Shown here in pieces: positions 1 to 11,300 of a stretch of DNA of 64,000 nucleotides (its first letter is position 1; every line of letters starts with the position of its first letter). Source of the DNA: Zantedeschia hybrid cultivar. Taxonomy: Eukaryota; Streptophyta; Magnoliopsida; Alismatales; Araceae. The stretch lies in NCBI GenBank assembly GCA_030544215.1, contig JARZZO010000014.1:19068234-19132233 (forward strand). Reading direction: 5' to 3'. A program made the position numbers and the translations under genes. Under the pieces are notes generated by a model. The model was not told the origin of the DNA. It searched no databases and saw only the letters and a program-made list of their open reading frames with translations.

Positions 1-2249
1 CAAAATAAGGAGTAAGAGATTTCTTAAACCAGAATAAAAAATATTTTAATTTGGTAAGTAGTTGATATTCCATCCAGAATAAGTAGAATTACACTGCACT
101 ATTCCAAGTGATTTGGTAAGAATAAGTAGAATAAAGAAGAGAATAAAGAGTGGAATAAAGAGTTCAAAATACCCATGTTATTCCGCTTAACCCCTGGTAT
201 AACCCATAGCACTCTGGGTTAAGCACTCCCCTCCACCAAAGTGGGTTAAAAAATTTTAAGAGAATAAAACATCTTATTCAAGACTTATTCCACAAACAAA
301 ATGAGGCAAAAATTAACATTTATTCCACACTCGGGGTTTTGAGATATATTGCCCATTCGAGATGTTTGAATCCCCACTGGGCAACATTGGCAATGGGCAA
401 GGTGACCCATCCCCGGCGTTCAAGGGCCGTCCCCGGAACACCGGGGCCTGCACTGTCCTACAAAGCCCCAAAGACGTTGAAGCAGGCCGGTGCAGAGCCT
501 AGCTTATCCAAGCCAGCGAATGCTTTCGATTCTGCAAAATCTCCAAGGACACAAGCAGGGCCTCCTTTACTTCGAACTTGGAGGGAAGCAGTACGAAGGA
601 GCAAGGCAGCATCCTCTGACCATCCTTCACATGCCTACACACACCATGGATGGGAAAAAAGAAAACAACAACAGAACGGCAGCACACTACACCACGACCC
701 AACCATCCATCCCATGCATAGGAAAGCCGAAAGCTACGAATGGACTTTTTAATCGACCCAGCCGTTTGCCCGGTCAGCGACCCGATCAGGTGATCCGTTC
801 GGTGGTACAGTGCACCCAAGAGAGGTTGCACAGGAATAGCCCAATGGCAGCATCACTGCACTCATCAGTGCTTTATATAGCAGGCAGGGTTCTTCCACGA
901 GAAAGGGCATTCAATGCCCCTTCTCATATAAGCACAGTGAAAAGGGAAAGGGCAGGGATGGCTGACGCTTCGGGTCGTCGAAGGCGGAGAAGAGCAGGGC
1001 CGGGTGCCCAGCCCACCACTTCCAGCTCCCTCCCAGGGCATTTAACACCGTGCAGAACAAACAGAAGCAGCAGCAACCTGCCCTCACTGCTCCCCTGGCA
1101 CCAGCGCTGTTAAATGTGCATCCAAACATTCGGAGGCCCAAAACTCCCCAACCCGGCTTTAATAAATCTCCTCCGCGCAAGACTCCACCAGAGGAAACAA
1201 AACAACACAACCACCTATGCGCAACAGAAGCGACAGATATCCAAAAGAAAAAGGGAGAGAGAAAGTTGAAGCGGGTGGAGAGAGAATAGAACGAGAAACA
1301 TGTCTTCCCACATAACATTCCACTGTTCTATTCTTCCACTTTAAACTGCATGCTTTTGTTTGGCGGCAGCAAAACCCAGACTTTTACATTATTTCACTAC
1401 TCCCTCACACTCTCCCCCCCCCCCTCTTCTCTTCTTTCCTGCACCCAAGAAATTATTACTAAATTTGACACATTATTATTTCATTTATTCGGAGGCCAAG
1501 ACCCAGTGACCGCGCCCCTACCAGGACCTATATATCTTACACAATTACACATCCAGAGTAGAGAGAGAGAGAGACGGGGGATGGAGAGGGAGGTGCTCAT
1601 CAATAAGTCCAGTCCTGAGGCAGCCCCCCCGTCTCTGTTCGCGCCTGAAGTGACATTCCCTGCTTGACCCCCGCCGCGGATTTGCTGTCTCCCCTCTGCG
1701 GCACTCCATCACCCTTCCCCCCTACAAAATCACCAAAAAAATACAGTTATATATATATATATATATAAATGCACAAGGATATACTCGCTAAAAAAACATA
1801 ACGTTCAAAAACCAACATATTTTTTTATAAAAAAACAAGCGGAAAAGAGCACTTTCTCAGCTAGACAAATAAGCCTGGGTGGAAAAGCCAATAACACCCC
1901 ACAGGTCAGGCAGCCTTTCAAAGTTTGGATAACAGTAAAAAGATTATTACTAGCTACCTCGATCAATATTACGAGTTATCCTTGCTTGTTCCAAACTTCC
2001 AAATCTAATATACGCAAGGGAGGAGAGGCACAAACTAACGAGGAACAAGGGTTTAATAGAGTACCAGTTCAAAAAAATACACCAATAAATGCAACCCATG
2101 ACAGCCAAAGCCAAACACAATCCAAGCTTGCTTCCTCAGGAAGAAAACAGGTACAGGTAAAATAGCATTCAAGTGAACAGCTAGAAGACATGGCATGCAA
2201 GGCTTCCCTTTGCCACATACTGGGACTCCAGGGCTTCCCGGAAAGACGC
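1..2249. other. Intergenic, no recognised gene
   Basis: Positions 1-340 are AT-rich and dense in AATAAG/CTTATT words, like the stretch at 3900-4220 on the other side of the neighbouring gene. From 340 to 1670 the base composition is mixed and open frames are short and unrelated to any family I know. TATA-like strings occur near 871 and 1527 on the plus strand; the second is followed by a GA-rich run (1559-1574) and a 28-codon ORF from 1580. These could be promoter and leader of a plus-strand transcript, but no coding exon follows. Positions 1740-2249 probably include the 3' UTR of the minus-strand gene. Confidence 0.4.
1747..1769. repeat. TA dinucleotide microsatellite
   Basis: An uninterrupted alternating TA run of about 20 bases lies in the presumed 3' flank of the minus-strand gene. 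Confidence 0.9.
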
Positions 2250-3361
2250 TTACGACGAGGGGGGAAGCTTACTCGGCGTCTTCCATGCCTCGCTCTGGTG
2301 CCGGGGAAGAGGAAGGAAGACGCCCGTCCCTCCGCATTTCGAGCCCTTGCCGCCAGCTCTGCCGGCGAGGAAGCGCGCCTGGGCCTGCCGCTGCACCATC
2401 CTCGCGCAGTTCTCCACCTGCAGCACAACCAGGAGTCCATCACCACGTAGCAGGTCCACAAAGAAGTAAGACCGGTGAAAGTACAGCTATATAGAACGTT
2501 TCCAACGCAAGAACCAAAATGGCCATCACTTTCCGAAACCAGGAAGCGATGAGAACAGCCAACCCAACAATGATAAATAAAAACCAGGGCTTGAAGAAGA
2601 AGCACACACTCCGCAGTCAAAAAGCGAGAAACCCCGCTCTTCTTCCGCAGTCACCACTTCGCACTCGAAAAAGCAAGAAATCCCGCTCTTCTTCTGCGGT
2701 TCTCCACGAAGAGGAGCAGCACTACGCTTCCAGGGGTACAGGGTCGATTTGGAGAGGGAAACACCGAAACCCTCCTCACCTGAGCATAGCCGTACTTCAC
2801 CGGGAGGAAAGGGTACACCAGCCCCGAACCGACAGCGTATACTCCAGCGTCCGGCGAGAGCACGACCCGCCCCACCGCAGGCGAGGCGCCGTTCCCCACA
2901 TTTCCGAACCCTGAAACCGCTTCCGACGCCACCGCATCATAAAGGCACCGCATCTCAAGCCCTTCCTGCCGGCAGCAGCACGAAAGGAGAACGACCGAGT
3001 GAGGAAATAGATAGAGAGCACACCAGCGCGAAAGGAAAAGTTCTCGGAAAGTGGAGCCAACCTGGAAATGTAGACGCGAAGCAGAGAGGTTGCTGCGGGG
3101 CCTCTGGTTCTGGGCGCCGACGCGCCGGGTACCCTTCGTCGCCGCCGCAGAAGGCGGGAGCTCCCTCGCCATGAGGGCCAGCTCTGGAGGGTAGCAGGGG
3201 AGACCACCGACCCCGTCGGAGAAGAAGCTCTGGCGCTGGACGACTTGGCGGTGGCGCTGGTCACCGCCGCCAAATCCGCTGGCCCGGGAGTCCTCCCCCA
3301 GGAGGATGCCAGACGGGAGGTAGCTCTCGCCGTCCTCGAGGTCAGGGCCGAACTCCGCCAT
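2250..3361 (-). CDS. Two-exon plant protein with GTGVFLP motif, function unknown
   Basis: Exon 1 runs 3361 to 3062 (exactly 100 codons). It starts MAEFGPDLEDGESYLPSGIL and ends in LHFQ at a CAG|GT donor. A 636-base intron (3061-2418) ends in TTGTGCTGCAG. Exon 2 runs 2417 to 2250 in phase 0 (55 codons plus stop), giving 155 residues. Exon 2 holds ARMVQRQAQARFLAGR followed by KCGGTGVFLP. From memory, a plant-specific family combines an acidic N-terminal DLxDGExxLPS motif, a glutamine-rich QRQ segment and a C-terminal GTGVFLP(R) motif; its function is not known to me. No signal peptide or membrane segment is visible. The open frame continuing past 3062 into LFLSRWCALYLF is read-through of the intron. 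The fit of donor, acceptor and phase is direct from sequence; the family name is recall and the splicing is inferred. Confidence 0.72.
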
Positions 3362-3800
3362 GGCCGCAGGCGCCCCGGGCTCGAGGTGCAGGGTAGAGAA
3401 GACGAACAGAGTTGGATTGGGGAAGCCAGCAGTGCGGGCAAAAATATAGCGGAGAGTGGGGAAAAGGGGCGCGCGGAGTTAGGAGTGTGCGGGAAGTGGG
3501 GGCAGGGAAGGGCATTTCAGAAATTTCACTATTTTCCTAGGGACATTCTTTTAATGTTTCTATTTTGTTTTTCTTTTCCTTTCCTTTTTCCCGCTCTTTT
3601 TTGATGGTGCTCTGCGAAGGAGGTGCTGAGGCGGTGTTTCTTTTTTTTTTACTTTTTTTGGTTATGAAATTCAAATTCTTATAAGAAATTCAAAAGAGAA
3701 ATAAAATTCGGAAAATTTTGGGGTCATGTCAGCCTCTCTTTCGGATGTGGTACGGTCACGTGAGAAGTGGGCCCGGGGTATGCGGCTCGGGTCCCGGTGC
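3362..3800 (-). promoter_or_regulatory. Probable promoter and 5' UTR of the GTGVFLP gene
   Basis: Upstream of the minus-strand ATG the DNA is GC-rich to about 3500 (likely 5' UTR), then AT-rich. A palindromic G-box CACGTG lies at 3757-3762 and a TGGGCC site-II-like word at about 3768. Both are common in plant promoters. No convincing TATA box was found; an AT-rich ATAAGAATTT string lies near 3680. Confidence 0.4.
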
Positions 3801-3912
3801 CATACTCCTCCTCCACTTTGCGGTATGGCGGTTGTGGTGCTGACCCTTGGGCTCCTCGGCTCGACCGCATCGGTGGGAAACGACGAGAATGCCCTTGCCG
3901 GACCAGGGGCAT

Positions 3913-3989
3913 AGAATAAGCAATCTAGTTGCCGGTCGGAGCGGCATCGTCGTGCATAACCGGGTTAAGCAGTTCCGATTGCTTATTCT
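3913..3989. repeat. 13-bp perfect inverted repeat, possible miniature foldback
   Basis: AGAATAAGCAATC at 3913-3925 is exactly complementary to GATTGCTTATTCT at 3977-3989, with a 51-base GC-rich spacer. AATAAG words continue to about 4215, including GAATAAGTTATTC. This may be a small MITE or the end of a larger decayed one. Confidence 0.5.
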
Positions 3990-4220
3990 GAAAACAATGT
4001 TGGTTCTATTTTATTATCGATAACTCTCTTCTAATTTTACTTGAAAGAAGTTGTTTTAGTAAAACAAAACTAATGAAAATTTAAAATACGATGAAAGAAG
4101 TGTCATTGATACTTATTCTAAACAGAATATGTTCTCTCTTGTTCTAAAATAAGTCATTTGATCTGAATTTGGAATAGAAAGAATAAGATGGAATAAGTTA
4201 TTCTATTCCTCCTTATTCTA

Positions 4221-6240
4221 CAAATAAACAAACATTTCAGGGCATATTGAGCTATGTTAAGTTAGTGTTTGGAATCATCGCCAAAAAAAAAAAGTGAAAT
4301 CGGGAAAATTTGCTTTTGAAGACGTGTGTCAGGGGCTATTAAATGATTATGTCGGATGCGAAAAACCTCCTCTAGAGAGTTCTTTGCTCATTTTAGATTC
4401 CTCAAAATAGTTTACTATAATATCCTATCTCGCAAGATCACCAAATATGAGAAAATAGAGTCATTAGCAAAAAATGGAAGGGCATGAAAGAAAAGCACCT
4501 CAAAAATTTGTTTCTCTGTCACCAAAAGCTCCCCGTGACCCGCTCCTGCCGAAAGTGTTTGAGATGAGCCATTGTGTCTATCTCTCTCTTCTGTATTTAA
4601 GAACTGAAGATGGTATGCATGCATTTCTTTTGGTAGTATTCGAGAAAAACAATGAATGATGGCCGAGGGAGCTTTTGCAACTCTAATATCCCGTTTGGAT
4701 GCAACTTAAGAAAACACAGAGAGTATCCTAAAAACATTTATCACAAATCTGTTATCATAAATGTATTAAATTTTGACCAGCGAAAATCCTCGAAGGACCA
4801 ATAATGCTTCAATAAGACCCATGAGGCCAAAAGGCCCAAGAGCGATCGATCACAGAGGCAAAGCAACTAACGATTGGTTAGTAGAATCCAATGGGTCGAC
4901 ATCATATTTAACAAAGTATCTTCCACAAAGGAAAGGTCACACAAGTCATAGGGGGTCTCTAGGTGCCCAAGGGTCCTAAGACCTCGACCATCTCAAGAAG
5001 TCAAGCAAGCTTGGGAAGATCCCGCAACCCATCATAGGACCAAGTCGATAAAACCCTCAAGCTACTTAGGCAACAAAACATCTTTGGAGACAAAAAAAAT
5101 GTACGCCGCACCATCACAGGGCTCCACACCCAAAGATTCTCTTTTCAAGAGGAATAGACATTATCATGGTGATCCATCATCATAAGGATTCGGCGCAATC
5201 CTTCCCACAACATCAACTTGGGGAACTTGCTCTCCCCTAAGCTAATGAGACACCACCATGCCAACGCGCATGGGCATTGCAACATCGGGGTCCGACACGT
5301 GTGCTTTCCAAAGAGGTTCACTGTCCCTCAAAAGCCTATAGGTATTTGGACTAAACTAGGTAAGAGGAAGGAGAGGCGAACAAAACCCATACAAATATGT
5401 CACACCGACCCACTTACTTAACCATTGGATGGCCTTCCCCCCAGGAGGATCGAGGCCCCTAATGATAGTTCTCTCTTTGTTCCTCCTAGGTGTCCGTGCA
5501 ACGTGCTTCAGTTGGCTAGGAATTGCACGAGTCACCTCCTCATTCGTCAAGTAGGGACGCCCCATATTCACACATCCATAAATTCATATTTGAATGTTTT
5601 TTGTAGATTTAAGTGTCTATGATAAATTTGAGAGAGACTATAGTGTAAACCAAAAGTTTCTTGAAAAACACATTTGTGAGAAGTTTTGAGTTTTTGGCAA
5701 ACTTACTTTTTACCATTTAAATTAAGAGTATAGTGAAAAACATGTTTACTATAAAGGTAAATGCATTTACAACTGCATCAAAACAGGCTCTCAATATTTA
5801 TGTTCTTGGGTTTATAGGATGAGGAGGGGGTGGTAAGGAGGGGAAGAAGAAGTTCTTTAGGATCCGTTTGGTGCCATGTAAACCATGCTGCAGGGGTCGT
5901 TTTCAAGAAAACACATAGCACCCTAGTTTGTTTGGTATCAGAGAAAGGTTATGGTTAACTCATCTCCAATTTTGAATTCAACATCCACCGAAAGGCATTG
6001 GACACCTTTCTTTGGGAGAAATGGCAAAAACTAGGGCATCACTGCAGAATTTAAATAGGAACTCTCATATTAAAATTACATTAAATACACTTTTAGTTAT
6101 ATTTATCATCTTTTTAATATTACATTTGCTTATCGTTATGCCCTAAAAAGTCAAAGGTGTTACTATCGCACACAAAAGCAAACAAGGGAAAATATTGTTT
6201 GAAATTTGTTTTCCTATATTATTTATTCTTCAAAGTAACT
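4221..6240. other. Unclassified, probably repeat-derived DNA
   Basis: There is no open frame over about 80 codons and no recognisable protein motif. The stretch 4770-5580 has a more even base composition and resembles decayed LTR-type sequence, but neither ends nor TSD could be found. 5580-6240 is AT-rich spacer. Confidence 0.3.
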
Positions 6241-6419
6241 TTTCATTAGGGAATGCTTGCTGCACCAAAAATATGAGCCAGATTGAGCCCCACAATTCCA
6301 TTCTGGCACATGGAGAGTCCACATGAGGGGTGTCTACCGCATTAAATGTGCCCCAACGTTATCCGCAAGTCAGCATATGTGGGAGGCAAGATTCAAGAAA
6401 AAAATCGTGCTAGACTACT

Positions 6420-6745
6420 TTTCGAGAGCATAGATTGTGCTCTTAGGACATGATCAAACTCTCCAGAGCATCGAGAACATGATGCTTTCCTGTCAGACTA
6501 TTTTTCGAGAGCATAGGCTGCACTCTTGAGACATGATCCGGCCATACGGCTTATCGAAAGCATAGACTGTGCTATTGAGACATGATCAGACTCTCCAAAG
6601 CATCGAGAGCATGATGCTTTGAAGAGCCTAATCATGCTCTCAAGAGCATTATGCTCTGAAGAACATTTAAAAGCATCTCCAGTGATACCAGAGCATCATG
6701 CTCTAGAGAGCGTGATCGTGATCATACTCTCGAGAGCATAATCCA
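6420..6745. repeat. Degenerate repeat cluster of GAGAGCAT/ATGCTCTC words
   Basis: A segment of about 70 bases beginning CGAGAGCATAGATTGTGCTC (6425) recurs at about 6553 with about 85% likeness, and partly at 6506. Each copy is full of AGAGCAT and its complement ATGCTCT, so adjacent words can pair (AGAGCAT-N-ATGCTCT twice between 6640 and 6710). Confidence 0.6.
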
Positions 6746-7237
6746 TATTGTTAAAAAGTAATTTGGCAAGCGATTTTTTCTAATTTCTCTTTTGAATATA
6801 AACCTCTCATGTGCATAACGCCGGAAAACAACGGGATGCACTTAATAGGAGAGACAACTTTCATCTTATATCTCCGTGTGGTGAAATGGGATTGAAGGGC
6901 TCAATCCAAGTCTAATCCAAGTTAGGTTCATTTTTTTCACATGTAGTGATGTAGCAAGCACTACTCTTTTGCTTTTTGATGTTAGTTTACACACCACCAA
7001 CGAAACCCTTATTTGCAAGGAATAAATATAGCTTCTTTGACATAAGTTTTCATAATTGGAAAAATTAAGCATAGGGCTCTGTTAGACAGAGGACTTATTT
7101 TTCGTTTAACAAATTACATTGCCGTAGATCCTTACTTTTTTGTATGACTCATTTTCTAGTTTCTGTATTTGACTTTCATGTCTACTACGCTTACAATGCA
7201 ACTGCAGGAACCTTCAGCTGGCTCTGGCTAGTTGGAA
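6746..7237. other. AT-rich spacer, nothing recognised
   Basis: No ORF, repeat or motif of note. Recognisable copia LTR sequence starts abruptly at 7238. Confidence 0.4.
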
Positions 7238-8527
7238 CCTGCTCATATGATGAGGGTGACTGATCTCATAAGTCACTTGTGTGGAGACACTAAGGCGAAT
7301 CTGTAGGTGCTCATTGGAGAATGAGTTCACTGAACTGATCCGACTGAATCGCTAGATGGTATTGTACCTCACTGTCAACCAGCTTGATTCTATTGTCGCA
7401 ATTGCGTGGATGGTCCTCGGACCTGAGACACCAAGGACACCTTGTCGGTGGACTTATGTGCTTTGACATTGGTTTACGAATCTCTAGCCACGGGATTCTA
7501 ATACGCCAAGGATTGGGTACAGTGGAATACCGTCGAAGAGAATTGTGTGTCAATAAGGAATCATTCGCTATCGGTACTTAGAGAGAGAATGCTCTAGAAA
7601 GGATGCGCGGAAGTCCCTGGCCAGGGCGGACGATAATATCGGGAAAGGAGTTTTCCAATATTCATCAGCGGCATCCAATCTAAGTGAGTCGACCGGTTAG
7701 GGTTTGACAGCTCGCCATATCCTGAGTTGACTCAAGAGCATTGTACGAATGAAGGATTATATCCACACGGTAACTGTCGGCGGAAAGGTTCCAAGGGTGA
7801 GTTACTTAACCCCAATACCTTCCGGGTTCACGCGGTGTTGCTTGGCATCCAACGTGATCGGAGGCCCGATCAAATTCGATGTGCGACATCAATTCGATTG
7901 ATTAATTAATTAATAAAGGGTTATTAATTGATTAATAAAGTCAGTGAGGAGTCACTGGGCTTGTTGGGCCATTAACTGGACTGGTACTTGGGCCTAGAGG
8001 GTCACACGTACATGATTCTCAAGGCGATGGATAAATAAGTGGGTTTTATATAAACTGGGAGTTTTTATGAAAAACCGCGCGGTTAATATAAAACATAACG
8101 AACGGGCTGAGCAGGCCAAGCTACTGCTAACCCTAGCCGCCCCTCCTCTGTTTCTCTCTCTCTCTGGCGTCCAGACATATCGAGATCTGCTCCGCCGCTT
8201 TTCCGAATCCCGTTCGACGGAAATCGTCCGCGCGTTGCGGTGATCGCTACGGTGACCGGCGGAGGTTTCGTGGGCTGCGAAGAACGAGGAACGTGAAGAT
8301 ATCCGTCGCGAGGAGGATCGCGTGGACTTCGCTAGAGGCTGGGCGTTTGCGCGGCTTGCGGTGTCGCACCGACGGAATCGAACGGTTGCGGATTCGAATC
8401 CGCACACGGTGAGAATCGATTATCCGATAATCGTAGGTTTTACTTTTTCGAAACGGGAACGGATCGCTGTTTAATATTTCATTTTTTGCTGCATGAGCGA
8501 TCCGGAGAAACTCGAGAAATCCCAACA
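7238..8527 (+). repeat. Copia 5' LTR, 5'-truncated
   Basis: It matches the full LTRs at 32331-33604 and 34152-35434 from CCTGCTCATATGATGAGG onward and ends in CCCAACA. About 260 bases of the LTR start (TGTTAG...) are missing. A TATATAAA box at 8047-8054 marks the U3/R border. Confidence 0.9.
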
Positions 8528-8528
8528 G

Positions 8529-8540
8529 TGGTATCAGAGC
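8529..8540 (+). promoter_or_regulatory. Copia primer-binding site
   Basis: TGGTATCAGAGC, the classic PBS complementary to the 3' end of initiator tRNA-Met, sits one base after the LTR end. Confidence 0.93.
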
Positions 8541-9380
8541 CAGGTTCCACTGTTTCTCGTTCCGTTTCGATCTCCGAATTAATTTTTCCATGAGTTATTT
8601 CATGCGTTTAATCTGATTAAAATGACGAAATAGTGTTCATAAGATGAACACAAATATTTAGATCATTTTTATATGATTTTTCAGATTTTATTTGGGGGTT
8701 TTCGGAGTTCTTCATGAGATGATGAACCGGGACTTTTCGGGGACTTCATACGAGCTTCCCAAGTGTTGGGATGGCCGGCCGAGTCTCCGGATCCCTTGGT
8801 GATAGTCACCACTACACACTGGGCATGATAGCCGGCGCCATGGTGGCCTTGAAGAGCTACAAAATCGAGCCCCAAATCGGATTTAAAATCCTGAAAATCA
8901 AATTTTGGGGAATTTTGGGAGCTCGGCCGGCTGTAGTTTCGGCCACCGCCGGCGGCCCTGCCGACGCCGGGGGCACCGCCGGCCGGGGCCTGTGCCGCCG
9001 AGGGGCACGGCTGCCGGCGACCCAGCCCGCCGCCGCCTGCACTTGCAGGTTTAGGGTTTCAAGGGCCGTCGGGTTCGGGGTTGAGGATGGGCCTGTTCAG
9101 GGCCTGGGCCGGATGGGGCCGGTCTGGGCGGTCTGGGCCAACTTGATACCAGGCTGGTTTGAGCCATGGCTCAACCCTGGCCGAGCCAGGGGCTCGGGCC
9201 AGGAGAGCCCAGCTTACTTAGCCAGTTTTCTTAATACAACCCCCCTTTTAAGTCCCATTTAAAACCCCTAAAACCCCATTGAGCCCATTTAAAACACAAA
9301 TAAAATATGAATTAAATTTTGAAAGTCAAAATAGTTTTGAAAATTTTATTCTATTATTTAGTTTTATTTAAATGGGCTAT
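8541..9380 (+). other. Copia leader, first part
   Basis: Non-coding leader after the PBS. A GC-rich block (8760-9210) is rich in GCCGG and GGGCC words. The open frame at 8771-9262 resembles nothing known and is probably chance. Confidence 0.5.
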
Positions 9381-9947
9381 AATGATTTTGAATCATTATC
9401 TTATTAACAATTAGATTGATAAATTAGGGGTTAATTATTAGTTTAATTGTTAAATTAATAATGAAACTTAATTTAACTAATTTAAGAATTAAATTAGTGT
9501 TTAATAATTTTTTAGTCTAAGAGTTAGATTATTTATTATTAAATCATTTAATTGTTAATTGATTAGAGTTAGTTATTAATTTAATTGTTAAATTAATAAT
9601 TAATTCTGAATAACTAATTTAAATGTTAAATTAGTAATCCTTGATTATTTATTGTTAATCATTAATTTAATAGTTAAATTAATGATAACTTTAATTATCT
9701 AATCTAAGAGTTAGATTATTTAATTATTAATTAGTTAGTGTTAATTATTGGTTTAAGAGTTAAATTAATAATTAACATTAATTGGCTAATCTAAGTGTTA
9801 GATTAGTAGTTAATAATTAATTTGGTTGATTATTAATTTAAGTGTTAAATTATTAATTAACTTTGTTGGACTAGTCTAAGAGTTAGATTAATCATTAATA
9901 GTCTAATTGTTAGATTATTAATGAGGTTTAATCTAAGTGTTAGATTA
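9381..9947 (+). repeat. Array of 15 triloop hairpins in the copia leader
   Basis: Fifteen inverted repeats follow one another, each with a loop of exactly three bases (TTG, GAA, GAG, ATG, TAG or GTG). Loops lie at 9388, 9447, 9486, 9521, 9552, 9585, 9623, 9671, 9708, 9757, 9795, 9842, 9880, 9907 and 9937. Stems are 7 to 17 bp. Two stem types alternate, AATTTAA/TTAAATT and AATCTAA/TTAGATT, so T-A is replaced by C-G with both arms changed. Imperfections are mostly G-U pairs. Confidence 0.85.
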
Positions 9948-10789
9948 TTAGAATTGTTCTAATTTGTATGGAATAATATGGAATTATTAATTTGGAGTGT
10001 GTGCGCATGTGATGTGTGTTTAATGCTTTTAAATTTTGATTTAATTGCATGTTAAGTTAATAAAATGAGTTTTCGAAATTCAAATACCAATTTTGATTGG
10101 ATCTCAGCTTTTTGAAAGCCGAATATTATTTATTTTGAAAACTCTTTTATTTTAGCCATGTGATGCGCTGAATCATGTGTGGGATGTTTAAAACATACCG
10201 TGGTCATAGATATGCACTTAATTATTATTCATGTGATGAATGGATTGTGGATGTATGATTATTTATTAATTGTTAATAAATAGAGGTTTGCGCACCTCTC
10301 TCTCTTATACTCCGATGTATTTCTACCTCCCTCTCTCTCTTGTACTCGCCATAAGGCCTTCTTCAATTTACTTGTAATTCTAGAATTATTGTAATCTGAT
10401 CGAGGCAACCGAGGAAGGAGCGAGGACGATCCATAGCTGCAACCAGGAAGGCGAATAGATGAAGATCCTTTGCCTATGTGTTTGCAGGTTTATCTAATGT
10501 AAATGTTATGTTAGATTGTGTGTGCGTTTGACTGTTGGCTCCAGTCAAACCCACTGTGCTATCCATGACCACACTAATGACATGTATGAGATGCATTGTT
10601 ATCTTTTGATTATGAATCAAAGCAGGTTATAGTATTTAGTAAATATATACGTTATATTTATATACTATCACCTAGGAGAGACCAAGATAAAAGTTATCTA
10701 AATACCCTCAGATAAACTCTAAGCCGTAACGTGAGTAGTTAAGAACTTACCGCGTGGTGCACCATCATTATAGTCATAGGATTCGAATC
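9948..10789 (+). other. Copia leader, middle part
   Basis: Non-coding, with CT-rich runs near 10295-10345. A divergent copy of the hairpin tip (TGTGCTATCCA) occurs at about 10555. Confidence 0.4.
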
Positions 10790-11122
10790 ACTTTAGGCAG
10801 GTTTGTTGTGCTATCCACAAGGCCTGCTTAATTGGGAGGAGAAACTGTGGCTATGGCATTAGATGCCTATATGATCGGGGTAGAGGAACCATGTAGCTTT
10901 GTTGTGCTATCCACAAGGGCTGCATGCAAATCTATGCTCGTCGCGTAACGATGGTTAGCTTATACCAGAATTAGTGGTTTGTTGTGCTATCCACAAGGCC
11001 ATTAAATCTCTGGGGACCGAAACCATGATCAGATATTGCAAGGAGTTGCAAGTCCCATGAGTTGGGTGCTCTCTGATTGTATTACAGTTTATTGTGCTAT
11101 CCACAAGGCTGTAGTACAAGTC
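10790..11122 (+). ncRNA. Four hairpins with invariant tip and covarying stems
   Basis: The tip TTGTGCTATCCACAAGG (TTGTG/CACAA stem, loop CTATC) recurs at about 10807, 10901, 10982 and 11094. It is preceded by TTTG or TTTA and flanked by outer stems of different sequence that still pair: TTAGGCAGG/CCTGCTTAA, CATGTAGC/GCTGCATG, TTAGTGG/CCATTAA (then CCAGA/TCTGG), and TTGTATTACAG/CTGTAGTACAA. Each outer stem has only a G-U as its imperfection. They lie in the element leader, so they would be part of its genomic RNA. The function is unknown. Confidence 0.75.
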
Positions 11123-11137
11123 ATTGAGATTCTGATC

Positions 11138-11209
11138 CCCACTAGGAGACTGTCGGCGTCTCCCGTTCTGTATAACTGGGGGTTATACAGTCCGTCAAAA
11201 ATTAGTGGG
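11138..11209 (+). ncRNA. Predicted three-way junction before gag
   Basis: P1 pairs CCCACTA (11138-11144) with TAGTGGG (11203-11209). It encloses P2, GGAGAC (11145-11150) with GTCTCC (11158-11163), and P3, CTGTATAAC (11168-11176) with GTTATACAG (11182-11190). All stems are perfect and P1 and P2 abut. It lies 92 bases before the gag ATG. A pyrimidine-rich stretch ending in TTGTAG at 11294 resembles a 3' splice site. Confidence 0.6.
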
Positions 11210-11300
11210 AGTTAAACTTGAAAAAAAGACCTTGTCTTATTTTAAATTTTAATAATTGAACATCTGCTAAATAGATTTTACTTATCTCTTGTAGGGAATT

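Noticed and set aside
339..1318. Several 80-200 codon ORFs at the left end
   Set aside because: Mutually overlapping on both strands, with no recognisable domain or codon pattern.
2797..3441. Overlapping 214-codon minus-strand ORF over the GTGVFLP exon
   Set aside because: Arg/Ser-rich shadow frame; the other frame has the family motifs and matches the splice phase.
8771..9262. 163-codon ORF in the copia leader
   Set aside because: Starts in non-coding leader, GC-driven composition, no gag resemblance; the real gag starts at 11301.
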